Source of the DNA: Stutzerimonas xanthomarina DSM 18231
GTDB lineage: Bacteria > Pseudomonadota > Gammaproteobacteria > Pseudomonadales > Pseudomonadaceae
Assembly: GCF_900129835.1 (NCBI RefSeq)
Contig: NZ_FQXA01000005.1
Location: 62,001-126,000 of the forward strand
DNA length: 64,000 bases
Direction: 5' to 3'
Shown here: positions 18,363 to 28,295 of the stretch, piece after piece
How positions within the stretch are numbered: the first letter of the stretch is position 1
How the letters are laid out: the number at the start of each line of letters is the position of its first letter
Notes under the pieces: model-generated
Told to the model about the DNA's origin: nothing
The model's database searches: none
What the model saw: only the letters and a program-made list of their open reading frames with translations
Position numbers and translations under genes: made by a program

Positions 18363-19550
18363 TCAGGCCCGCTTGTTGAGTATTGCCAACGTCAGCCCGC
18401 CCGCAATCAACCCCCAGAGCGCCGCCCCTATGCCAAACAGCGTCAGCCCCGACGCCGTTACCATGAAAGTTATTAACGCCGCATCGCGCTCGTTGGGCTG
18501 TTGCATGGCCTGGGTCAGGCCTGAACCGATCGAGCCGAGCAAGGCCAGGGCGGCGATGGACAACACCAGCGCCGCCGGAAACGAGGCGAACAGCGCAGCC
18601 AGCGTGGCGCCGAAAATCCCTGCAATCCCGTAGAACACGCCGCACCAGATCGCCGCCGTATAGCGCCGGGATGAATCCGGGTGCGCCTCCGGCCCGCTGC
18701 AGATGGCCATGGTGATCGCCGCCAGGTGAATGCCGTGGGAGCCGAACGGAGCCAGCAACACCGAGGCAATGCCCGTCACCGATATCAATGGCGAGGCCGG
18801 CACCTGATAGCCCTCGGCGCGAAGTACGGCCAGCCCCGGCATGTTCTGCGAGGCCATGGCAATCACGAACAGCGGTATGCCAATGCTGAAGATGGCAGCG
18901 AGCGACAGGCTCGGCGTGGTCCAAACCGGCACGGCAATTTCCAGGCTCAGCTCACTGAAATTCAGCAGACCCATAATTGCCGACAGACCGCAGCCAATCA
19001 GTAGCGCAGCCAGCACGGCATAGCGGGGTTGAAAGCGCTTGGCGAGCAGATAGCTGAAAAACATGCCCAGCACCAGTACTGGCTGGACTTCAACAGCGCG
19101 GAATATTTCAATGCCGATGTTGAACAACACACCGGCCAGCAAGGCCGCGGCCAACGAGGAGGGCACCTTGCGCATCAGCCGTTCGAAGCTGCCTGTGATC
19201 CCGCAGAGCGCTATCAACGCTGAGGCAAAGATGAACGCGCCAATGGCTTCGCCATAGGGAACACTAGGCAGGCTACTGATCAGCAGCGCAGCGCCGGGCG
19301 TCGACCAGGCGATAACGACCGGCGTTCGGTAACGCAACGACAGCCCGACGCTGCAGATTGCCATGCCGATCGACAGTGACCAGATCCACGATGAGATCTG
19401 ACCACTACTGAGCCCGGCAGCCTGTCCGGCCTGGAACATCAGCACCAGCGAACTGGTGTAGCCGGTCAGCATGGCGATGAAGCCCGCTACGACCGTAGAA
19501 GCCGAACTGTCCTTGAAGAATCGCTGAGGTGAGGCGGTGATTTCGGTCAT
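18363..19550 (-). CDS. benE: BenE-family benzoate/H+ symporter-like transporter
   Basis: Inner-membrane transporter with about 12 hydrophobic segments; family signatures are TGYTSSLVLMFQA near the N-terminus, RYRTPVVIAWSTPGAALL and FGSHGIHLAAITMAICSGPEAHPD. 395 residues from ATG 19550 (MTEITASPQRFF). A TTG 19 codons upstream would give 414, but neither start has a strong ribosome site. No benzoate catabolic gene is nearby, so the true substrate may differ from benzoate. Confidence 0.9.
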   Translation of the reverse strand: MTEITASPQRFFKDSSASTVVAGFIAMLTGYTSSLVLMFQAGQAAGLSSGQISSWIWSLSIGMAICSVGLSLRYRTPVVIAWSTPGAALLISSLPSVPYGEAIGAFIFASALIALCGITGSFERLMRKVPSSLAAALLAGVLFNIGIEIFRAVEVQPVLVLGMFFSYLLAKRFQPRYAVLAALLIGCGLSAIMGLLNFSELSLEIAVPVWTTPSLSLAAIFSIGIPLFVIAMASQNMPGLAVLRAEGYQVPASPLISVTGIASVLLAPFGSHGIHLAAITMAICSGPEAHPDSSRRYTAAIWCGVFYGIAGIFGATLAALFASFPAALVLSIAALALLGSIGSGLTQAMQQPNERDAALITFMVTASGLTLFGIGAALWGLIAGGLTLAILNKRA

Positions 19551-19784
19551 CGTCGGCTTAGGGTCTGGTTTGAGCGGTGGATACGCAGGAGTGAGGGTTA
19601 CCGACAAGTGAAGCGGTTAGCCTGCTTCGACTGGAACCGGTCGGCGCGGAAACGACAGGCTAGGACGTTGCGCGCATCGCGTCGCGATACAGCCAATGGC
19701 GCGATCAACGTAACAGTCACCGGCTCCATCTCAGCACCGTTCGTCCTCGCTTCCACGCTACACCGCAATCGTCGGGCGGACACT

Positions 19785-19800
19785 GGCACCGATGTTGCTA
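19785..19800 (+). promoter_or_regulatory. Sigma-54 promoter of fliEFGHIJ
   Basis: TGGCAC-N5-TTGCT, a full match to the RpoN -24/-12 consensus with GG and GC ten bases apart. Predicted start of transcription is near 19811, about 44 bp before fliE. Confidence 0.92.
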
Positions 19801-19824
19801 TTACTCCTCTACCTGCTGCGAGGC

Positions 19825-19838
19825 GTCAAAAAAACCGC
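19825..19838 (+). promoter_or_regulatory. Candidate FleQ half-site in the fliE leader
   Basis: GTCAAAAAAACCGC matches the left half of the FleQ box GTCAnTAAAtTGAC and lies at about +15 from the predicted fliE start. Half-sites occur at similar places downstream of the flhA and fleS promoters. Confidence 0.35.
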
Positions 19839-19854
19839 AACTGTTGGAGGAATG

Positions 19855-20184
19855 ATGAGTCAGGGTATCGAATTCAATCGCTTGATGCTGGAAATGCGGG
19901 CCATGCAGACCGATGCAATGGCGCGTTCCAAGCCTGTGACGGCGGCCCCAGAAGTGGGCGCTCCAAGCTTTTCCGACATGCTCGGCCAGGCCGTCAATAA
20001 AGTGAACGAAACCCAGCAGGCTTCCAACCAGTTGGCCACCGCTTTCGAGATGGGCCAGGGTGGCATCGATCTGACCGAGGTCATGATCGCGTCGCAGAAG
20101 GCCAGCGTCTCCTTCCAGGCAATGACCCAGGTGCGCAACAAGCTGGTCCAGGCGTACCAAGACATCATGCAGATGCCGGTTTAA
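19855..20184 (+). CDS. fliE: Flagellar hook-basal body junction protein FliE
   Basis: 109 residues. Links the MS ring to the rod. The C-terminal half carries the family pattern [41 protein letters not shown] ends at 19850, and two ATGs follow at 19852 and 19855; the second gives the usual [10 protein letters not shown] start. The open frame reaches 60 bp further up but would begin inside the promoter leader. First gene of the fliEFGHIJ operon. Confidence 0.97.
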   Translation: MSQGIEFNRLMLEMRAMQTDAMARSKPVTAAPEVGAPSFSDMLGQAVNKVNETQQASNQLATAFEMGQGGIDLTEVMIASQKASVSFQAMTQVRNKLVQAYQDIMQMPV

Positions 20185-20199
20185 GGCAGGGTTTGAATA

Positions 20200-21984
20200 A
20201 TGGCTGACGCGCTTAGCAAGGTTCCAGTGCCGGTTGCTTCGGAAGTCCCGAAGAAGCCCCTGTTGGGCCTGTCCTTTCTGGAAAACCTCTCCGAAATGTC
20301 GATGTTGCGGCAGATCGGCCTGCTGGTTGGTCTGGCTGCGAGCGTTGCCATCGGGTTTGCCGTGGTGCTCTGGTCACAGCAGCCGGACTACCGCCCGCTG
20401 CTGGGCAGCCTTGCCGGAATGGACGCCAACCAGGTGATGGAAACCTTGGCGGCTGCCGATATTTCATACACCGTCGAGCCCAATTCCGGCGCCTTGCTGG
20501 TCAGGGCGGACGACCTTGCGCGTGCGCGGCTGAAACTTGCCAGCGCCGGCATCGCCCAGACTGACAGCAACATCGGCTTTGAGATTCTCGACAAGGAGCA
20601 AGGCCTCGGCACCAGTCAGTTCATGGAAGCGACCCGCTATCGCCGTGGTCTCGAAGGTGAGCTGGGTCGTACCATTTCCAGCCTGAATAACGTCAAGGGC
20701 GCTCGCGTCCACCTGGCCATTCCGAAGAGTTCGGTGTTCGTCCGAGACGAGCGCAAGCCGAGTGCATCGGTTCTGGTCGAGCTGTATCCAGGGCGCAATC
20801 TCGAGCCAAGTCAGGTGATGGCCATCATCAACCTGGTCGCCACCAGCGTGCCTGAGCTGACCAAGTCACAGATCACCGTAGTCGACCAGAAAGGCAACCT
20901 GCTGTCCGACCAGCAAGGTCTCACCGAGCTGAGCATGGCCGGCAAGCAGTTCGACTACAGCCGGCGCATGGAAAGTCTTTATACCCAGCGCGTGCACAAC
21001 ATCCTGCAGCCGGTGCTGGGCAGCGGTCGTTACAAGGCCGAAGTGTCTGCTGATGTGGATTTCAGCGCGGTTGAGTCCACCTCCGAGACCTTCAACCCGG
21101 ATCAACCGGCACTGCGCAGTGAGCAGAGTGTTAGCGAGCAGCGTCAGAGCAGCCTTGGTCCGCAGGGCGTACCTGGCGCGCTGAGCAATCAGCCACCGGG
21201 ACCCGCGACTGCGCCGGAGAATGCTATGGCGGGCCAGGCCGCGGCGGGTGCCGTTGCGCCGGGGCAGCCATTGCTGGACGCCAACGGTCAGCAGGTCATG
21301 GATCCGGCAACAGGCCAACCGATGTTGGCGCCGTACCCCGCAGACAAGCGCGAACAGGCGACCCGCAACTATGAGTTGGACCGTTCGATCAGCTACACCA
21401 AGCAGCAGCAGGGACGTCTACGTCGGCTGTCGGTCGCCGTGGTGCTCGACGATCAGCTGACCGTTGCAGCTGATGGAACCACGACTCGGGTGCCGCGCAC
21501 TGCCGATGAACTGGCGCGCTTCACCCGGCTGGTACAGGACGCGGTCGGTTTCGATGCGAGCCGTGGCGACAGCGTCAGCGTAATCAATGCGCCGTTTGCT
21601 GCTGATTCGCTCGACGAGACGTTCATCGAAATTCCGTTCTACTCGCAGCCGTGGTTCTGGGACATCGTCAAGCAGGTGCTCGGCGTCCTGTTCATCCTGG
21701 TGCTGGTGTTCGGCGTGCTCCGGCCCGTGCTGAACAACCTGACCAATGCGGGCAAGAGCAAGGAATTGCAAACAGTCGGTGGCGATGCAGAACTCGGTGA
21801 CATGGAAGGCATAGACGGTGCGCTTTCCAGCGACCGCGTCAGCCTGAGCGGACCGCAGAGCATCATGCTGCCGAGCCCGACCGAGGGATACGATGCGCAA
21901 TTGAATGCCATCAAGAATCTGGTAGCAGAGGACCCGGGCCGGGTGGCTCAGGTTGTCAAAGAGTGGATCAACGCAGATGAGTGA
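20200..21984 (+). CDS. fliF: Flagellar MS-ring protein FliF
   Basis: 594 residues. Forms the MS ring in the inner membrane. Transmembrane helices lie near residues 43-62 (IGLLVGLAASVAIGFAVVLW) and about 490-510. The ring-building motifs include LGRTISSLNNVKGARVHLAI and VVDQKGNLLS. A Gly/Pro/Gln-rich stretch near 310-385 precedes the second ring domain, and the C-terminal tail that binds FliG ends AQVVKEWINADE. It starts 15 bp after fliE and overlaps fliG by 8 bp. Confidence 0.98.
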   Translation: MADALSKVPVPVASEVPKKPLLGLSFLENLSEMSMLRQIGLLVGLAASVAIGFAVVLWSQQPDYRPLLGSLAGMDANQVMETLAAADISYTVEPNSGALLVRADDLARARLKLASAGIAQTDSNIGFEILDKEQGLGTSQFMEATRYRRGLEGELGRTISSLNNVKGARVHLAIPKSSVFVRDERKPSASVLVELYPGRNLEPSQVMAIINLVATSVPELTKSQITVVDQKGNLLSDQQGLTELSMAGKQFDYSRRMESLYTQRVHNILQPVLGSGRYKAEVSADVDFSAVESTSETFNPDQPALRSEQSVSEQRQSSLGPQGVPGALSNQPPGPATAPENAMAGQAAAGAVAPGQPLLDANGQQVMDPATGQPMLAPYPADKREQATRNYELDRSISYTKQQQGRLRRLSVAVVLDDQLTVAADGTTTRVPRTADELARFTRLVQDAVGFDASRGDSVSVINAPFAADSLDETFIEIPFYSQPWFWDIVKQVLGVLFILVLVFGVLRPVLNNLTNAGKSKELQTVGGDAELGDMEGIDGALSSDRVSLSGPQSIMLPSPTEGYDAQLNAIKNLVAEDPGRVAQVVKEWINADE

Positions 21985-22993
21985 TGCTCGAGTTCCCGTC
22001 AAGCTGAATAAAGTCGACAAGGCTGCGGTCCTGCTGCTCTCGCTGGGCGAGGCCGACGCCGCGCAGGTGCTGCGTCACCTCGGCCCGAAGGAAGTACAGA
22101 AGGTCGGCACGGCGATGGCGCAGCTGCGAAACGTGCAAAAAAACCAGATTGAACAGGTAATGGGCGAGTTCGTCGAGATTGTGGGCGACCAGACCAGCCT
22201 CGGGGTCGGTTCGGACGGCTACATCCGCAAGATGCTGACTCAGGCACTGGGTGAGGACAAAGCCGGTGGCCTGATCGACCGGATTCTGCTCGGCGGCAAC
22301 ACCAGCGGCCTGGACAGTCTCAAGTGGATGGAGCCGCGCGCGGTCGCTGACGTGATCCGCTACGAGCACCCGCAGATCCAGGCCATCGTGGTGGCGTATC
22401 TGGACCCAGACCAGGCGGGCGAGGTGCTTTCGCACTTCGACCACAAGGTGCGCCTCGACATCGTGCTGCGCGTGTCGTCGCTCAACACCGTGCAGCCGGC
22501 GGCGCTGAAGGAGCTGAACCTGATCCTCGAGAAACAATTCTCCGGCAACGCCAACACCACGCGGGCAACGCTGGGCGGTGTCAAGCGCGCCGCGGACATC
22601 ATGAACTACCTCGACAGCTCCGTTGAAGGCCAGCTGATGGACGCCATTCGCGACGTCGACGAAGATCTGTCGTCGCAGATCGAAGATCTGATGTTCGTCT
22701 TCGACAATCTTGCCGATGTCGACGACCGGGGCATTCAAGTGCTGCTGCGCGAAGTATCCTCCGATGTGCTGGTTCTGGCGCTCAAGGGCGCCGATGAAGC
22801 GATCAAGGAGAAGGTCTTCAAGAACATGTCCAAGCGCGCCGGCGAATTGCTGCGTGACGATCTGGAAGCCAAGGGGCCGGTGCGCATCAGCGAAGTCGAA
22901 GGCGCGCAGAAGGAAATTCTCACTATCGCTCGCCGCATGGCCGAAGCCGGAGAAATCGTGCTCGGCGGCAAGGGCGGCGAGGAAATGGTCTAG
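21977..22993 (+). CDS. fliG: Flagellar motor switch protein FliG
   Basis: 338 residues. C-ring protein that meets the MotC/D-type stators. The N-terminal domain (KAAVLLLSLGEADAAQVLRHL) binds FliF, the middle domain carries the EHPQ motif, and the C-terminal charged helix holds the torque residues (SSDVLVLALKGADEAIKEKVFKNMSKRA). ATG 21977 lies inside the fliF end; an in-frame start 24 bp further up is unlikely. Confidence 0.98.
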   Translation: MSDARVPVKLNKVDKAAVLLLSLGEADAAQVLRHLGPKEVQKVGTAMAQLRNVQKNQIEQVMGEFVEIVGDQTSLGVGSDGYIRKMLTQALGEDKAGGLIDRILLGGNTSGLDSLKWMEPRAVADVIRYEHPQIQAIVVAYLDPDQAGEVLSHFDHKVRLDIVLRVSSLNTVQPAALKELNLILEKQFSGNANTTRATLGGVKRAADIMNYLDSSVEGQLMDAIRDVDEDLSSQIEDLMFVFDNLADVDDRGIQVLLREVSSDVLVLALKGADEAIKEKVFKNMSKRAGELLRDDLEAKGPVRISEVEGAQKEILTIARRMAEAGEIVLGGKGGEEMV

Positions 22994-23010
22994 CAAGGCG
23001 CAGAACCTGA

Positions 23011-23799
23011 ATGTCCAAGGAAAACCCCAGCGATGTAATTCGCGCGAAAGACGTCAACATTTTCGATCGCTGGGCCTTGCCGAGCTTCGACCCTCTGGGT
23101 GCTGAGCCGGAGGACTCAGAGGTTGGCGAGGGGCCAGTTGAAGTCGAAGACTTGGCGCGCAGCGAAGACGTGCCGGTCGAGGAAGTCAAACCACTGACGC
23201 TCGACGAGCTCGAGGCGATTCGTCAGGAGGCTTACAACGAAGGCTTCAGTACTGGCGAGAAGGATGGCTTTCACGCCGGTCAGCTGAAGGCCAAGCAGGA
23301 GGCTGAGGCGGCCCTGACGCCCAGGCTGGAAAGCCTGGAAAAGCTGATGACGCAGCTGCTCGAACCCATCGCCGATCAGGATCGCAACCTCGAACACGCT
23401 ATGGTCACGCTGGTCAGTCAGCTGGCTCGCGAGGTGATTCAGCGCGATCTGCTGATCGATTCCAGCCAAATCCGCCAGGTGCTGCGCGAAGCGCTCAAGC
23501 TGCTACCCATGGGCGCCAGCAACGTGCGCATCTATATAAACCCGCAAGATTTCGACTTGGTCAAGGCGCTGCGGGAGCGTCACGAAGAGGCTTGGAAGAT
23601 AGTCGAGGACAGTGATCTGCTGCCCGGCGGCTGCCGGATCGAGACCGAGCAGAGCCGCATCGATGCCAGCATCGAGACGCGCCTGGGGCAAGCCATCAGT
23701 CAGCTGTTCGAACAGCAGCGTGAAAACGCCACCAGTCCACCCGAGGCCGACCTCCACCTGAATTTGAATCCGGACCTGGAAAAACCCGATGCGTCTTGA
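23011..23799 (+). CDS. fliH: Flagellar assembly protein FliH
   Basis: 262 residues. Regulates the FliI export ATPase and links it to FliN. The acidic N-terminus is followed by a Glu/Gly-rich segment with GxxxG-like spacing ([20 protein letters not shown]), a helical region and a C-terminal FliI-binding domain ([16 protein letters not shown] and [18 protein letters not shown]). Overlaps fliI by 11 bp. Confidence 0.95.
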   Translation: MSKENPSDVIRAKDVNIFDRWALPSFDPLGAEPEDSEVGEGPVEVEDLARSEDVPVEEVKPLTLDELEAIRQEAYNEGFSTGEKDGFHAGQLKAKQEAEAALTPRLESLEKLMTQLLEPIADQDRNLEHAMVTLVSQLAREVIQRDLLIDSSQIRQVLREALKLLPMGASNVRIYINPQDFDLVKALRERHEEAWKIVEDSDLLPGGCRIETEQSRIDASIETRLGQAISQLFEQQRENATSPPEADLHLNLNPDLEKPDAS

Positions 23800-25147
23800 A
23801 CGCACCAGCTTCGCCAAGCGCTTCGAAACCTACGGCCAGGCGATCAAGCTTCCCAGCCAACCGATCCTCGAGGGTCGGTTGTTGCGTATGGTCGGGTTGA
23901 CGCTGGAAGCCGAAGGCTTGCGCGCTGCTGTCGGCAGTCGCTGTCTGGTGATCAACGAGGACAGCTACCACCCGACCCAGGTCGAAGCCGAGGTGATGGG
24001 GTTTTCCGGCGGCAAGCTCTACCTGATGCCGGTCGGCAGTCTCGCCGGTATCGCGCCTGGTGCACGGGTGGTGCCCTTGGCCAATACCGGTCGCTTGCCG
24101 ATGGGTACTTCGATGCTGGGGCGCGTATTGGATGGCGCCGGCCGTGCACTGGACGGCAAGGGCGGAATGAAAGCGGAAGACTGGGTGCCGATGGACGGCC
24201 CGGTGATCAACCCGCTCAAACGCCACCCGATCAGCGAGCCGCTGGACGTCGGTATCCGCAGCATTAACGGCTTGCTCACCGTGGGGCGCGGTCAGCGTCT
24301 CGGCCTGTTTGCCGGCACCGGCGTCGGTAAGTCGGTCCTGCTTGGCATGATGACGCGCTTCACAGAGGCCGACATCATCGTTGTCGGGCTCATCGGCGAG
24401 CGTGGTCGGGAGGTGAAGGAATTCATTGAAAACATCCTCACCGAAGAAAGTATTAAGCGTTCGGTCGTTGTCGCATCGCCCGCTGACGATGCGCCACTGA
24501 TGCGCCTGCGCGCGGCCATGTACTGCACGCGCATCGCCGAGTATTTCCGCGACAAGGGCAAGAACGTACTGCTGCTGATGGATTCGCTGACCCGCTTCGC
24601 CCAGGCCCAGCGCGAGATTGCCCTGGCCATTGGCGAGCCGCCCGCGACCAAGGGCTACCCACCCTCGGTGTTTGCCAAGCTGCCAAGCCTGGTGGAGCGC
24701 GCTGGCAACGCGGAAGAAGGCGGCGGCTCGATCACGGCCTTTTATACCGTCTTGTCCGAGGGTGACGACCAGCAAGATCCGATTGCCGATGCCGCGCGAG
24801 GCGTGCTGGATGGTCACTTTGTGTTGTCGCGCCGCTTGGCGGAGGAGGGGCATTACCCCGCAATCGACATCGAGGCCTCGATCAGCCGGGTCATGCCGCA
24901 GGTGGTCAGTGCCGAGCATATGCGCAATGCACAGCGCTTCAAGCAGCTCTGGTCGCGTTTTCAGCAGAGCCGCGACCTGATCAGCGTCGGTGCGTACGTA
25001 CCGGGAGGCGATCCGGAAACCGACCTCGCCATCGCCCGGCAGGTGGAGATGGTTCGCTATCTTCGGCAGGGCCTGAACGAAGCCGAGCATTTGGCCCAGA
25101 GCGAAGCGCTGCTGGCCAGCGTATTCAATCCCAAGGCCGCAGGCTAA
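23789..25147 (+). CDS. fliI: Flagellum-specific ATPase FliI
   Basis: 452 residues. Hexameric ATPase of the flagellar type III export apparatus, related to the F1 beta subunit. Walker A is [15 protein letters not shown], Walker [21 protein letters not shown], and the export-ATPase segment [20 protein letters not shown] is present. The start codon lies within the end of fliH. Confidence 0.98.
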   Translation: MRLERTSFAKRFETYGQAIKLPSQPILEGRLLRMVGLTLEAEGLRAAVGSRCLVINEDSYHPTQVEAEVMGFSGGKLYLMPVGSLAGIAPGARVVPLANTGRLPMGTSMLGRVLDGAGRALDGKGGMKAEDWVPMDGPVINPLKRHPISEPLDVGIRSINGLLTVGRGQRLGLFAGTGVGKSVLLGMMTRFTEADIIVVGLIGERGREVKEFIENILTEESIKRSVVVASPADDAPLMRLRAAMYCTRIAEYFRDKGKNVLLLMDSLTRFAQAQREIALAIGEPPATKGYPPSVFAKLPSLVERAGNAEEGGGSITAFYTVLSEGDDQQDPIADAARGVLDGHFVLSRRLAEEGHYPAIDIEASISRVMPQVVSAEHMRNAQRFKQLWSRFQQSRDLISVGAYVPGGDPETDLAIARQVEMVRYLRQGLNEAEHLAQSEALLASVFNPKAAG

Positions 25148-25150
25148 TCC

Positions 25151-25603
25151 TTGCCAGCCAGCCGAGCGGCGCGCCTGGCGCCGGTGATCGATATGGCCGA
25201 GCGTGCCGAGCGAGAGGCCGCGAAGCTGTTTGGGCAGGGCCAGACCCAGGTCGCCCAGGCTGAAACCAAGCTCGGCGAGTTACGACAATACTTTGCCGAT
25301 TACCAGCAGCAGTGGATGGCGCAAGGCAGCCAGGGTGTATCTGGCCAATGGCTGATGAACTATCAGCGTTTTCTCTCTCAGCTCGAATCGGCCATCGGAC
25401 AACAGCAGCGCAGCCTGGACTGGCACCGTAACAACCTCGACAAGCTGCGTGAACAATGGCAGCAGCGACGCGCGCGGCTCGATGGCCTGCGCAAACTGGT
25501 CGAACGCTACCTGCAGGAGGCGAGGATCGCAGCGGACAAGCGAGAGCAAAAATTGCTGGACGAGTTTTCCCAGCGACTCTCGGGTCGGCCCAGGCAGGAT
25601 TGA
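25151..25603 (+). CDS. fliJ: Flagellar export protein FliJ
   Basis: 150 residues, almost entirely coiled coil (AERAEREAAKLFGQGQTQVA onward) as in FliJ, the stalk-like partner of FliI. The start is TTG at 25151, three bases after the fliI stop, with AGGCT upstream; it matches the expected N-terminus ASRAARLAPVIDMAERA. Last gene of the fliE operon proper; 174 bp without a clear promoter separate it from hsbA. Confidence 0.9.
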   Translation: MPASRAARLAPVIDMAERAEREAAKLFGQGQTQVAQAETKLGELRQYFADYQQQWMAQGSQGVSGQWLMNYQRFLSQLESAIGQQQRSLDWHRNNLDKLREQWQQRRARLDGLRKLVERYLQEARIAADKREQKLLDEFSQRLSGRPRQD

Positions 25604-25777
25604 AGCTTGCTGTGCCGGGCTTTGGGTGCTAAATCTTCATCAGCTTTCTTTACAACGGCGCGGCTGGAATTGAAGCTGCTGGCGCTGGACAAGGCGCCAG
25701 TCAGCGGCCATCACCAACCCAGCAATAACGACAGCCGTGGCGAAAGGCTACGACCTCGTTCGGATCAGGAGTGCTAG

Positions 25778-26083
25778 ATGACCATCAGTTCACAGCTATC
25801 GGCCGATGGACAGGAGCTGACCATTACGATTCAGGGGCGCTTTGATTTCAATACTCATCAGGCCTTTCGCGATGCCTATCAGTGTGCCGGGAGTTCGCCG
25901 CGACGCTATGTGGTCGACCTCAACGGCGCGACCTATCTCGACAGTTCTGCCCTTGGCATGTTGCTCTTGCTGCGTGATCATGCGGGCAGCGATAAGGCCG
26001 ATATCCGCCTGATCAACTGCAATTCGGATGTTCGCAAAGTCCTTTCGGTTTCCAACTTCGAACAACTGTTCGCGATCGCCTGA
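25778..26083 (+). CDS. hsbA: Anti-anti-sigma factor HsbA (STAS domain)
   Basis: 101-residue STAS domain with the phospho-acceptor motif ATYLDSSALGMLL (Ser56). In P. aeruginosa HsbA is the output of the HptB pathway: depending on phosphorylation it binds the anti-sigma factor FlgM or the diguanylate cyclase HsbD. AGGAG precedes the ATG. The stop overlaps the hsbR start (TGATG), so the pair is coupled. Confidence 0.92.
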   Translation: MTISSQLSADGQELTITIQGRFDFNTHQAFRDAYQCAGSSPRRYVVDLNGATYLDSSALGMLLLLRDHAGSDKADIRLINCNSDVRKVLSVSNFEQLFAIA

Positions 26084-27789
26084 TGCCTCGCCGGCTCTCC
26101 ATACTCATTGCCGAGGATGGTGCGGCTGATCGCATGCTGTTGGCGGCTATCGTCCGCCAGCAGGGCCATCATGTGGTGACCGCCGCCAATGGCGCTGAAG
26201 CGGTGGAACTGTTCGAGCGCGAGCGCCCACAGCTGGTATTGATGGATGCATTGATGCCGGTGATGGACGGCTTCGAAGCGGCACAGCAGATCAAGCGGCT
26301 GGCTGGCAATGAACTGGTGCCGATCATCTTTCTCACCTCGCTGACCGAGAATGAAGCGCTGGTTCGCTGTTTGGAGGCGGGCGGCGATGACTTCATCGCC
26401 AAGCCCTACAACCCGATAATTCTGGAAGCAAAGATCCAGGCCATGCACCGCTTGCGGCGATTGCAGGCGACGGTGTTGGAGCAGCGTGATCTCATCGGGC
26501 ACCGCAATCAGCAATTGCTCGACGAGCAGCGCGCGGCCAAGGCCATATTCGACAAGGTTGCCCACGCCGGCTGCCTGAACGCCCCCAATATCCGTTACCG
26601 GCAGTCGCCGCGTGCGCTGTTCAACGGCGATCTGTTGCTGGCTGCCGACGCACCCGCCGGCAGGATGTTCGTGCTGCTCGGCGACTTCACGGGCCATGGA
26701 CTGCCGGCTGCGATCGGGGCCATGCCGCTGGCCGAAACCTTTTACGGAATGACTGCCAAGGGCTATTCGAGCAACCAGATCCTTCGTGATATCAACGCCA
26801 AGCTTAAGTTGATCCTGCCGGTCGAGATGTTCTGCTGCGCCACCTTTCTCGATATCAGCCTCGAGCAGGGAATTTTGCGCGTATGGAACGGTGGATTGCC
26901 GGACGGTTATCTGCTCAAGGCAGCGGACAACGAGCGGTTGCCGTTACGATCGAAGCATCTGCCGCTTGGGGTGCGCGAAGCATCGTCATTCGATGACAGC
27001 TTTGAGACGCTGCCGCTGGCGGCGGGTGATCGCCTGCTACTGCTATCGGACGGGCTGCTGGAGAGCCGAAACGCCGACGATCAGCTGTTCGGCGAGCAAC
27101 GGTTGCTTGCCGTGATGGAGGCCAACGGCAACCCGGCGACCTTGTTCGACGACATTCAGGAGGCACTCCATACCTTTCATGGTCAAATACTTGACGATTT
27201 GAGCCTGGTCGAAGTCAGCATGTTCATCGAGCCGGGCACGGCAGCACTTCATCCGCTTCATGCTTATCCTCTGGGAAGCCGAGAGCGGCGCCCGAGGGAC
27301 TGGTCGACCTGCTTCGAGCTGCGCCCCGACAGTCTGCGCACGGCTGACCCGTTGCCCATGACGATGCAGCTTCTGCTGCAGATCTCACCTTTGCGCTACC
27401 GTATCGGCACGATTTTTACCGTGCTGACCGAGCTTTACTCCAACGCCTTGGAGCATGGCGTGCTGTCGCTCGATTCATCGATCAAGCGCGACGCAGAAGG
27501 CTTCGCCAGCTATTACCGGGAACGCCAACAACGGCTGGACGCGCTTGATGAAGGCTTCGTGTCCATCGAGCTGACCGTCAAGTCTGAAGGGGCGAATGGG
27601 TATCTGCGCATCGCTGTCCGCGACAGCGGAGCGGGGTTCGACGTGCAGCGTGCACTGAATCAGCAATATTGCAGCGAGCGCCTGGGCGGGCGAGGCCTGC
27701 GCATGATTCGCCAGTTGAGCGAACGCTTTCATTGGCAGCCCGACGGCAAGGTACTCAACGTGGAGTTCCATTGGTCCGGTCATGCATAA
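26083..27789 (+). CDS. hsbR: Response regulator with PP2C phosphatase and kinase-like domain HsbR
   Basis: 568 residues. Receiver domain with acceptor Asp55 (LVLMDALMPVMDG) and Lys in FIAKPYNP. A PP2C/SpoIIE phosphatase follows (GDFTGHGLPAAIGAM, LLSDGLLESRN), then a C-terminal HATPase anti-sigma-kinase-like domain (ELYSNALEHGVL, VRDSGAGFDV, GGRGLRMIRQL). In P. aeruginosa it is phosphorylated by HptB and sets the phosphorylation state of HsbA. All catalytic motifs look intact. Confidence 0.93.
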   Translation: MPRRLSILIAEDGAADRMLLAAIVRQQGHHVVTAANGAEAVELFERERPQLVLMDALMPVMDGFEAAQQIKRLAGNELVPIIFLTSLTENEALVRCLEAGGDDFIAKPYNPIILEAKIQAMHRLRRLQATVLEQRDLIGHRNQQLLDEQRAAKAIFDKVAHAGCLNAPNIRYRQSPRALFNGDLLLAADAPAGRMFVLLGDFTGHGLPAAIGAMPLAETFYGMTAKGYSSNQILRDINAKLKLILPVEMFCCATFLDISLEQGILRVWNGGLPDGYLLKAADNERLPLRSKHLPLGVREASSFDDSFETLPLAAGDRLLLLSDGLLESRNADDQLFGEQRLLAVMEANGNPATLFDDIQEALHTFHGQILDDLSLVEVSMFIEPGTAALHPLHAYPLGSRERRPRDWSTCFELRPDSLRTADPLPMTMQLLLQISPLRYRIGTIFTVLTELYSNALEHGVLSLDSSIKRDAEGFASYYRERQQRLDALDEGFVSIELTVKSEGANGYLRIAVRDSGAGFDVQRALNQQYCSERLGGRGLRMIRQLSERFHWQPDGKVLNVEFHWSGHA

Positions 27790-27817
27790 TTCGCCGTTTA
27801 CAGCCGGGAGTAACTCC

Positions 27818-28174
27818 GTGGCCGAGCATCTCGACAGCAGTGTGTTGGAAACGCTACAGGCCGTAATGGAAGCGGAGTATCCGGCGCTGCTGGATACTTT
27901 CCTCGTCGATTCGGAAGAGCGACTGCGCCTGTTGCACGCGGCCTGTCGGAGCGGCCAGGCAGAGAGCTTGCGGCAGGCCGCGCACAGCTTCAAAGGCAGC
28001 TGCAGCAACATGGGCGCCGCGCTGCTGGCAGAACTTTGTCGCGAGATGGAGGAAACCGCCAGGCGCGATCAGCTCGATGAGACACCCGCGCTGATCGAGC
28101 GCATCGAACGCGAATTTGCCATCGTGCGCATTCTCTATCGCGCCGAACGCCAGCGTTGGGGCGGGCCTGGCTGA
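27818..28174 (+). CDS. hptB: Histidine phosphotransfer protein HptB
   Basis: 118 residues if it starts at the GTG at 27818, which sits 7 bp after GGGAG. An ATG at 27782 within the hsbR end would add 12 poorly conserved residues. The Hpt motif AAHSFKGSCSNMGA places the phosphorylated His at residue 56. In P. aeruginosa HptB takes phosphate from RetS-family hybrid kinases and passes it to HsbR, affecting swarming and biofilm through HsbA and rsmY. Confidence 0.93.
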   Translation: MAEHLDSSVLETLQAVMEAEYPALLDTFLVDSEERLRLLHAACRSGQAESLRQAAHSFKGSCSNMGAALLAELCREMEETARRDQLDETPALIERIEREFAIVRILYRAERQRWGGPG

Positions 28175-28242
28175 TCGTCAGCTGTGCCCCCCGGCGTGCT
28201 GCGGGTCGCTACGCTGTGACGGGACTTCGGTCCGCTACTAAC

Positions 28243-28258
28243 TGGCCCGGAGTTTGCT
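28243..28258 (+). promoter_or_regulatory. Sigma-54 promoter of fliK
   Basis: TGGCCC-N5-TTGCT with correct GG-N10-GC spacing. Predicted transcription start near 28269, 27 bp before the fliK ATG. Confidence 0.82.
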
Positions 28259-28295
28259 TGATCATGGGCACGTCCCCATCCTCAGCGGAAAGATC

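Noticed and set aside
23696..25090. 464-codon open frame antisense to fliI
   Set aside because: Same reason: it covers a certain ATPase gene and its translation looks like reversed codons.
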